From Pantoea eucrina (GTDB lineage: Bacteria > Pseudomonadota > Gammaproteobacteria > Enterobacterales > Enterobacteriaceae), in the NCBI RefSeq assembly GCF_001691555.1, contig NZ_MAYN01000004.1, forward strand, positions 62,001 to 126,000: a stretch of 64,000 bases of DNA. The letters run 5' to 3'. The notes under the pieces are model-generated. The model was not told where the DNA came from. It made no database searches and worked only from the letters and a program-made list of their open reading frames with translations. Of the stretch, positions 58,696 to 64,000 are shown one piece after another (position 1 is the first letter of the stretch; each line of letters begins with the position of its first letter). The position numbers and the translations under genes are program-made.

Positions 58696-59733
58696 ATGAA
58701 CGAAAAAAATAATTTTGATATTGTCAGGCTTTCGCTCGCCTTTATCGTTTTGCTGGTTCACTCAGCTGAAGTCACCAGGAATGCTGACATTCGTTTCCTT
58801 GCACACTATCTGAATAGCGATTTTGCTGTGAAAGGATTTTTTGCAATAAGCGGATTTCTTATTGCAAAAAGTTACTTAAGAAGCCGCTCACTGAACTCCT
58901 ATTTTATTAAGCGTGCCCAGCGTATTCTGCCCGCTTATATATTTGTAATCCTGATGTGTTTTACGATTGGCCTGTGCCTGACTACGCTGCCGCTGATGGA
59001 TTTCCTGAAACATCGTGAAACGATTAAGTATTTGGTGGCAAACTTTACCTTTCTGAATTTTATTCAGGCTTCGCTGCCGGGGGTGTTTACTGATAACCCG
59101 AATCAGCCGATGGATGGCTCACTCTGGACCATTAAAGCAGAACTGACGCTCTACGTGCTGTTGCCCTTTATCGTTCCGCTGATGAAGCGTAATCCGCTGA
59201 AAGTCTGGGGCGTGATCTTCCTCGTTTCCTGCGCCTGGTTCTTCTATTTTACTTCTGTCTATAGCGGTCCCAAAGCAGATACCCTGGCGAAGCAGTTTGT
59301 CGCCCTCTCCTCGTACTTCTTCTTTGGCAGCCTGCTGGCGGTACACAAGCCCGCTTTTGATCGGCTGAAGATGATTACGCTGGTATCGATGGCGGCGTGG
59401 CTGCTGTGCAAACGCAGCGAGTATGCATTTATCATTGAGCCGGTTGCGTTCTCTTCAGTGGTGATTTTCTGCTGTACCAGCCTGTGCCGTGAGATAAAAA
59501 TCAGCCAGTTTGGCGATCTTTCGTATGGCATGTACCTCTATCACTGGCCAATTATTCAGGTACTGCAGCATTTTGGTGTGTTCAGCGCTAACGCCTTTGC
59601 CGGCCTGCTGCTGACCATCGTCATGACTCTGGCACTGGCGTGGACCTCATGGACCCTGCTGGAAAGCCGTTTCCTGAAACGGGCGCATCATACGCCGCCT
59701 TCTATCGTGCCGCCGGCCGCTGCCCGCGACTAA
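58696..59733 (+). CDS. OafA-like acyltransferase 3 family protein
   Basis: Inner-membrane acyltransferase that moves acetyl or other acyl groups from cytoplasmic donors onto surface glycans. It has 345 residues and about ten membrane spans. The family signature is at the start: FDIVRLSLAFIVLLVHSAEV (conserved Arg and His in helix 1) and VKGFFAISGFLIAKSYLRSRS, followed by FIKRAQRILPAYIF; the last helix pair has FGDLSYGMYLYHWPIIQ. No SGNH domain is present. The first 100 codons are notably A/T-rich relative to the window, hinting at acquired DNA. Its substrate is unknown; a glycan shared with the neighbouring polymerase-like protein and secreted esterase is plausible. Confidence 0.85.
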   Translation: MNEKNNFDIVRLSLAFIVLLVHSAEVTRNADIRFLAHYLNSDFAVKGFFAISGFLIAKSYLRSRSLNSYFIKRAQRILPAYIFVILMCFTIGLCLTTLPLMDFLKHRETIKYLVANFTFLNFIQASLPGVFTDNPNQPMDGSLWTIKAELTLYVLLPFIVPLMKRNPLKVWGVIFLVSCAWFFYFTSVYSGPKADTLAKQFVALSSYFFFGSLLAVHKPAFDRLKMITLVSMAAWLLCKRSEYAFIIEPVAFSSVVIFCCTSLCREIKISQFGDLSYGMYLYHWPIIQVLQHFGVFSANAFAGLLLTIVMTLALAWTSWTLLESRFLKRAHHTPPSIVPPAAARD

Positions 59734-59773
59734 ATCAGCCTGCGCAGGCCACCCCCGGGTGGCCTGCATCGGT

Positions 59774-60763
59774 TCAGATGGTTTGTCCCCGGGTCAGCCG
59801 GAAAGCCAGCTCCACCTGCTCTGCCGCTGATGGCTGACCACTGCTCTGCTGCAATATCCTTTCCGTGGCAATTTTGCCCATCTCAAAGCGTGGCGTGATC
59901 ACGCTGGCCAGCCCCGGTGTTGTGACCTGACCGATATCAAGCCCGTGAAAATCGGCTATCGCCAGCGTCTGCGGTACGGCGATGCCGGCCTGATGACACG
60001 CCTGCAGTACGCCAACGGCCAGATCGTCGTTAGTGCAGAAAATAGCGTCCATTTGCGGATAGCGCTGGCGCGCCTGCGCCATCATTTCATTACCGGCGGA
60101 AACAGAAGAGATGCGCTTTGGCACAATACGCCCCGCGGGTCGCTGCGCCTGCAGCATTGCGTCACGGTAGCCCGCGTAGCGCTGCTCGTCCCGGTGATCG
60201 GACATGGCGCCAAAATAGATAATGTGCTGCTTGCCGCTCTTCAGCAGCAGGCGGGTCATCTCAAACCCGGCGCGATAATTATCGAAGCCCACATTGATTC
60301 GCCCGGGCGCTGTGCCCAGCCCCATCACTTCAGCCACCGGCACGCTTGCGGCCTGCAGATATTTTTCAGCCCGCAGCGTATGTACCGTTCCGGTCAGTAT
60401 CAGGCCTTTGACACCCAGAGCAAGCACGGTGGCAATCTGCTCCTCTTCGCGCTGTAAATCGTAGTCATAACTGACCACCAGCGTCTGATAGCCCTGCGTA
60501 TGCGCCACCGACTCCACTCCCGCCAGCACATCTGCAAAAATCTGATTATAGAAAGAGGGGATCAGCACGCCGATGCGCGGTGCGCGCGGCGCAACCGGAC
60601 TCTCTCTTTCTGCCTCGTACCCGATTTCAGTGATCACTGCCGCAATGCGCCCGGCGGTGGCGGGTTTCACTTTTTCCGGAGTGCGCAGAAAGCGGCTCAC
60701 CGTCATTTTGGTCACGCCTGCCAGCGTGGCAATATCATCCAGCGTGATGCGCTGCGTTTTCAT
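59774..60763 (-). CDS. LacI-family transcriptional regulator (GntR/IdnR-like)
   Basis: LacI/GalR repressor type. It has 329 residues from MKTQRITLDDIATLAGVTKMTVSRFLRTPEKV, where the HTH covers about residues 6-25 and the hinge follows; the periplasmic-binding-like effector domain starts at RIGVLIPSFYNQIFADVLAGVE. Similarity in the HTH (VTKMTVSRFLR) and in FCTNDDLAVG and GHDIGQV-like GLDIGQVTTPGLASVITPR suggests the gluconate/idonate repressor subgroup. The longer frame (15 codons) lacks a ribosome site. It lies 71 bases after the ROK regulator on the same strand. No sugar catabolic genes are adjacent. Confidence 0.87.
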   Translation of the reverse strand: MKTQRITLDDIATLAGVTKMTVSRFLRTPEKVKPATAGRIAAVITEIGYEAERESPVAPRAPRIGVLIPSFYNQIFADVLAGVESVAHTQGYQTLVVSYDYDLQREEEQIATVLALGVKGLILTGTVHTLRAEKYLQAASVPVAEVMGLGTAPGRINVGFDNYRAGFEMTRLLLKSGKQHIIYFGAMSDHRDEQRYAGYRDAMLQAQRPAGRIVPKRISSVSAGNEMMAQARQRYPQMDAIFCTNDDLAVGVLQACHQAGIAVPQTLAIADFHGLDIGQVTTPGLASVITPRFEMGKIATERILQQSSGQPSAAEQVELAFRLTRGQTI

Positions 60764-60834
60764 GATGCGTTCCGTAACAAGGGGTGGCTTAGCCTGATCT
60801 GTCAGCAATGTGGCAAAGAAGGTGGTGCACGGGG

Positions 60835-61968
60835 TTAATAATCTGCCTGTTCATACTGCGCAATAACAGCCAGTGCCAGCCCCTGGGCCGGCTCAAGACG
60901 CTGCGACAGAAAATGGAGGGTAGTATGCGCGTGAGTGAACGCCAGCGTACTGGCCTGCATCGTCTGCTTTACAGCATCCCTGAAAACAGATGCGCTGTTC
61001 CACGGCGCATCAATAATAATACAGGCCGGGTTGACCAGCTGCATAACCTGACTCAGCGCAAACCCCAGATGCCCGCCTGCTTCGCTCATCAGCGGATTGA
61101 AAAGTAAAGGGTCACTCTCGCCCTGCTGCCAGCGCAAACCCGGCTTGCGTTTGCTCAGCTGCTGCTGAATGGCGGGTTGGCTAATCAGGGTCTCAAGACA
61201 CCCCCGGCGACCACAGCTGCAGAGCAGGCCCTCGCGCTGCACCCGCAGATGACCGATTTCTCCGGCGGTCCAGCTGCTGCCGGTAAACAGCGCGCCACGA
61301 TCGATCAGCGCCCCGCCCACGCCCTCAGCGATACGCAGATAAAAATGGCTCTGCGTCTTACTGAGCTGCAGCTGCTGTACAGAGAGCAGTGCGGCAGCCT
61401 TGACGTTGTTGAGCACCTGCAGCGGCAGGCGGACGCAGCGTTGCAGCGGCGCCAGCACCGCCACGTTCTCCCAGCCCAGTGGCGCAGAGAAGTGTACAAA
61501 GCCGCGCTGTGAATCAATGATGCCCGGCAGACCAATGGCAATCCCTGTCAGCTCCGGATGCGCAGCACATAATGTCTGACACACTTCGGCCAGCTCCTGC
61601 AGCAGCCGCTCTGGTACGGCCGTTTCGGTGCGCCACGTCTGTTCCGCAATGACCTGTGAGAAATAATCGCGTACCTGCCAGTGAATCGTCTGCCGCGCCA
61701 CCATGATGCCAGCGCTTTTTAGTTTTTCCGGCCGCAGGGCGATCTCTATTTTGGGCCGCCCTGCGGCCGCTACGCTGACCGGCCCCAGCTCGCGGACCAG
61801 CCCCTGCGCCAGCAGGTCATCAATAATCAGTGAAACCGTGTTTTTGCTCAGATCCAGCGCCCGGGCAATGTCCTGACGGGAGGTGACACGGGTGGAACGC
61901 AGCTGCGTCATGACCCGCTTCATATTATTCAGTCGAAGTACCGCTGGTCCTTTACCGCCTGCTTTCAT
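60835..61968 (-). CDS. ROK-family transcriptional regulator (NagC/Mlc type)
   Basis: Repressor of the ROK family. It has 377 residues from the ATG at 61968, with GAAGG in front. N-terminal winged HTH: TSRQDIARALDLSKNTVSLIIDDLLAQGLV, about residues 27-56. The ROK effector domain follows, with GIAIGLPGIID and the zinc site GHLRVQREGLLCSCGRRGCLETL. The ATP-binding DxGxT of ROK kinases is not present, so it is a regulator rather than a sugar kinase. The likely effector is a sugar or sugar phosphate. It is probably co-transcribed with the downstream LacI-type gene. Confidence 0.87.
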   Translation of the reverse strand: MKAGGKGPAVLRLNNMKRVMTQLRSTRVTSRQDIARALDLSKNTVSLIIDDLLAQGLVRELGPVSVAAAGRPKIEIALRPEKLKSAGIMVARQTIHWQVRDYFSQVIAEQTWRTETAVPERLLQELAEVCQTLCAAHPELTGIAIGLPGIIDSQRGFVHFSAPLGWENVAVLAPLQRCVRLPLQVLNNVKAAALLSVQQLQLSKTQSHFYLRIAEGVGGALIDRGALFTGSSWTAGEIGHLRVQREGLLCSCGRRGCLETLISQPAIQQQLSKRKPGLRWQQGESDPLLFNPLMSEAGGHLGFALSQVMQLVNPACIIIDAPWNSASVFRDAVKQTMQASTLAFTHAHTTLHFLSQRLEPAQGLALAVIAQYEQADY

Positions 61969-62060
61969 GGCACCTTCACCTGACAAAGAGATACGGTTCA
62001 GTTTAGCAGCCCGGCATCACCTGGCGCGCAGGCTGCAGCGCAGTTTACGCGTTTCAGCTA

Positions 62061-62801
62061 TCAATATTCATCACCACGCACGCGGCTGCGGTAGCTCTCC
62101 CAGTCGAAGCGTACCCACAGGCTGTTTCCCAGTCGCATCCGGTCCATTACGCGCTCGCCCAGCAGGCTGTTCATCCCTGCCGGATCGAGATTAGAGAGCA
62201 TGCCGGTAGGGCGCTTTGAGGAAGAACGTCGATCAACAATCTGATTAATAATCACTTTCTCGTAGCGCGACTCGCTCTGCATGCCGATTTCATCAATCAC
62301 CAGCAAATCAACCAGAGTAAGATCCTGCAGCAGCCGCTCTTCTGTGATATCACTGCCGCCGCTGAACGTGCCCTTCATGCTGGACATCAAATCGGCTACC
62401 GTCACAATCAGTACGCTCTTGCCGCGAATGATCAAATCATTCCCAATCGCCGCTGCCAGATGGTTCTTGCCGGTGCCGGGCCGGCCGGTAAAAACAAAGC
62501 TGGCAATACTGTTTTCAAATCCGGCCGCGTACTCGCGCGCCAGCATCAGCGCTTTGCGCTGCCCGTCATTCTCTACGCGATAGTTGTCAAAAGAGCAGTT
62601 CATATGCAGTTCGCGAATACCGGAGCGGCCCATGATGCGCTGCATCTTCATGGCACGGTTTTCACGCACGATTGCTTCTGAACGCAGACGGCCCTGCTCC
62701 TGATTCCACGCCAGCAGTTCAGCACCATTCTTAAACTTTGGCTGCACATCTGCCGGCATGATTTTTTTCAGGCGATTGAAAAGATTGGTCGGAGTTTTCA
62801 T
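62061..62801 (-). CDS. dnaC: DNA replication protein DnaC (helicase loader)
   Basis: AAA+ ATPase that loads DnaB helicase at oriC and during PriA-dependent restart. It has 246 residues (E. coli 245). The N-terminal DnaB-binding helix region (NLFNRLKKIMPADVQPKF) is followed by Walker A GRPGTGKNHLA, Walker B VDLLVIDEIG, and the sensor/Arg-finger stretch SNLDPAGMNSLLGERVMDRMR. Its start overlaps the dnaT stop (TAATG), so translation is coupled. The dnaTC order is as in E. coli. Confidence 0.96.
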   Translation of the reverse strand: MKTPTNLFNRLKKIMPADVQPKFKNGAELLAWNQEQGRLRSEAIVRENRAMKMQRIMGRSGIRELHMNCSFDNYRVENDGQRKALMLAREYAAGFENSIASFVFTGRPGTGKNHLAAAIGNDLIIRGKSVLIVTVADLMSSMKGTFSGGSDITEERLLQDLTLVDLLVIDEIGMQSESRYEKVIINQIVDRRSSSKRPTGMLSNLDPAGMNSLLGERVMDRMRLGNSLWVRFDWESYRSRVRGDEY

Positions 62802-63337
62802 TACTCACCTCGGAAACCATCGGGAATATCGTAATCAGTATTGTCGATACGCGTAATATCGCGTTTTGGCTGACCACCATTGCCGGCACGGTGCATCTGT
62901 ACGCTGCGTGCCAGCTTCTGCTGCCACTGCACATGATGAAACGGCCGCCCTTCTGCCTGCCAGTAAGCCACAAAGGTGGCCAGTTCCGCAGGCGTCACCG
63001 GCTCGCTGAGTGCCACACCCCATACGGCTGCCTGACGCTGAAAATCGCTGTCGGGCTGCCACCCCTGATACATGGCAAACTTACCTGCCGGGATAGCCAG
63101 CGCTGCGCTATCCGGCTGAAACAAACTGTCATCCAGCGCGACATCGCTGGGCTGCTGTGTTGCCGCCTCCAGCGCCAGCAGCGCCGCCAGGCGCTGCGGC
63201 GTAACCGCATAAAAAGCGGGCGCGTTATCCTGCAGCACGGCCAGCGTACCATTATCGGCCTGATTCAGTGCGGCAAGCGGATCGCGGCAGAAGCTGTCCA
63301 GACCGGCCAGCGTTGAAGATAAGATTTTTACGGACAT
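62801..63337 (-). CDS. dnaT: Primosomal protein DnaT
   Basis: Primosome component used with PriA, PriB and DnaC in restarting replication. It has 178 residues from [19 protein letters not shown] (E. coli 179); a 25-codon upstream extension has no homology. Conserved parts: [47 protein letters not shown] and [21 protein letters not shown], the last in the C-terminal single-strand-binding domain. AGG lies at a proper distance before the ATG. It is coupled to dnaC. Confidence 0.95.
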   Translation of the reverse strand: MSVKILSSTLAGLDSFCRDPLAALNQADNGTLAVLQDNAPAFYAVTPQRLAALLALEAATQQPSDVALDDSLFQPDSAALAIPAGKFAMYQGWQPDSDFQRQAAVWGVALSEPVTPAELATFVAYWQAEGRPFHHVQWQQKLARSVQMHRAGNGGQPKRDITRIDNTDYDIPDGFRGE

Positions 63338-63436
63338 GAAGAGACCTGACGTTGAGCATTCCGGGGCGCCAGATAACCCGGCGCCAGACAGACAGTGTAC
63401 CTGTTTTAACACCGGGGATCGTCATAAAAGCAGGAA

Positions 63437-64000
63437 TTAGCGCGGAGCGTAACGGGCATGGCTTAGCGCAGGCGAGACGCTATCTCGGGCCGCATCCTGC
63501 TGTGTAACACGCGTCTGCCACAGGTAGCGCAGCGATGCGATCAGGCAGAGACTGTAACCAAAGAGTTCGCAGCCCTCTTCAGCCATGTTCTTCACGACCC
63601 GGTTATACCCTTCCAGCATCAGCTGCTGCCAGAGCTGATGCATACCGAACAGCCGGGAAAACACCAGTATGGCCAGTAAGCCCGCAGCCATCATCTGCCA
63701 GCTGCGGTGCTGCAGCAGCGCAGCCAGGCCGGGCAGAATCTGCGCCGGCGTGCGCAGCGCCAGCGCCAGTGAGGCTGCGGTGGTCGCCAGCGCAAACCAG
63801 AGCCAGGCACCGTGCTGAATAAAATCAAACAGATAATCGAGCTCGCGTATCAGCATGCAACTGTAAAATCCGCCCACCAGAATCAGCGCGCTGCGCTGCT
63901 GCGGTCGCTGCGACGCGGCGCGAAAGAAAAGCGCAGCAAGCAGAGTCAGCATCACTGCCTGTGTGATTTCCGTAAACGACGTTTCGTGTAGCGCGTTGTG
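63437..64000 (-). CDS. Unrecognised integral membrane protein (5' end outside window)
   Basis: At least 187 codons, open to the window edge, so the start lies beyond it; a GTG at 63955 is possible but the frame continues upstream (HNALHETSFTEITQAVML). Four or five hydrophobic segments are seen: MLTLLAALFFRA, SALILVGGFYSCMLI, WLWFALATTAASLALAL, MMAAGLLAILVFSRLFG and ELFGYSLCLIASLRYLW. Acidic residues near helix ends (LIRELDYLFD, MAEEGCELFGY) recur. E. coli has yjjB upstream of dnaT, but this protein does not resemble YjjB. I do not recognise the family. It is on the same strand as dnaTC, about 100 bases upstream of dnaT. Confidence 0.7.
   Translation of the reverse strand, partial: HNALHETSFTEITQAVMLTLLAALFFRAASQRPQQRSALILVGGFYSCMLIRELDYLFDFIQHGAWLWFALATTAASLALALRTPAQILPGLAALLQHRSWQMMAAGLLAILVFSRLFGMHQLWQQLMLEGYNRVVKNMAEEGCELFGYSLCLIASLRYLWQTRVTQQDAARDSVSPALSHARYAPR

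Overview
The window is ordinary enterobacterial chromosome with a few accessory stretches. Almost every gene has a recognisable Escherichia coli counterpart of near-identical length (rho, rep, glyS, dpp, mtl, eptB). The combination of a type I cellulose operon carrying bcsO and bcsD, a dispersed GC-rich palindromic repeat and a rearranged gene order points to a plant- or environment-associated member of Enterobacterales, most likely Erwiniaceae (Pantoea/Erwinia-like). The family placement is inference; the order is well supported.

Layout. 1-8641: wecA (cut by the window edge), rho, trxA, rhlB, gppA, rep, ppiC, in E. coli order without the ilv genes. 8638-20162: a synteny jump to the yhj region, with yhjG (AsmA family), pdeH behind a clear sigma-28 promoter, an alpha/beta-hydrolase esterase, a three-copy palindromic repeat, yhjJ, dctA, pdeK, then the end of the cellulose operon. 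18702-29977: the cellulose operon bcsO-Q-A-B-C-D-Z on the minus strand. 30451-36193: dipeptide transport operon dppABCDF. 37037-41145: tRNA-Pro(UGG), eptB, ohr/ohrR, a small SpoT-like HD hydrolase and yiaG. 41857-47242: yiaF, the mannitol operon mtlA-mtlD-mtlR behind four CRP-like sites, yibL. 47249-54904: a VirK/DUF535 protein, sodA, divergent fdhD and fdhE (without the formate dehydrogenase genes that separate them in E. coli), yibF, glyS, glyQ. 55108-59733: wecH followed by an envelope or polysaccharide island (secreted esterase, EpsG/Wzy-like polymerase, OafA-like acyltransferase). 59774-64000: a LacI-type and a ROK-type regulator, dnaC, dnaT, and an unrecognised membrane protein running off the edge.

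How the parts work together. PdeH and PdeK degrade cyclic di-GMP. BcsA carries the PilZ domain that reads it, so the cellulose operon and two of its likely controllers lie within 20 kb, and the sigma-28 promoter ties pdeH to flagellar gene expression. wecA and wecH both act on enterobacterial common antigen. The island beside wecH encodes a polymerase-like membrane protein, an acyltransferase and a secreted esterase, which fits building and acyl-editing of a surface glycan, though the substrate cannot be read from the sequence. The most unusual non-coding element is the triple repeat at 12994-13223. Each unit holds two near-perfect palindromes whose inner arms can instead pair with each other, and that alternative stem shows one compensatory change between copies.
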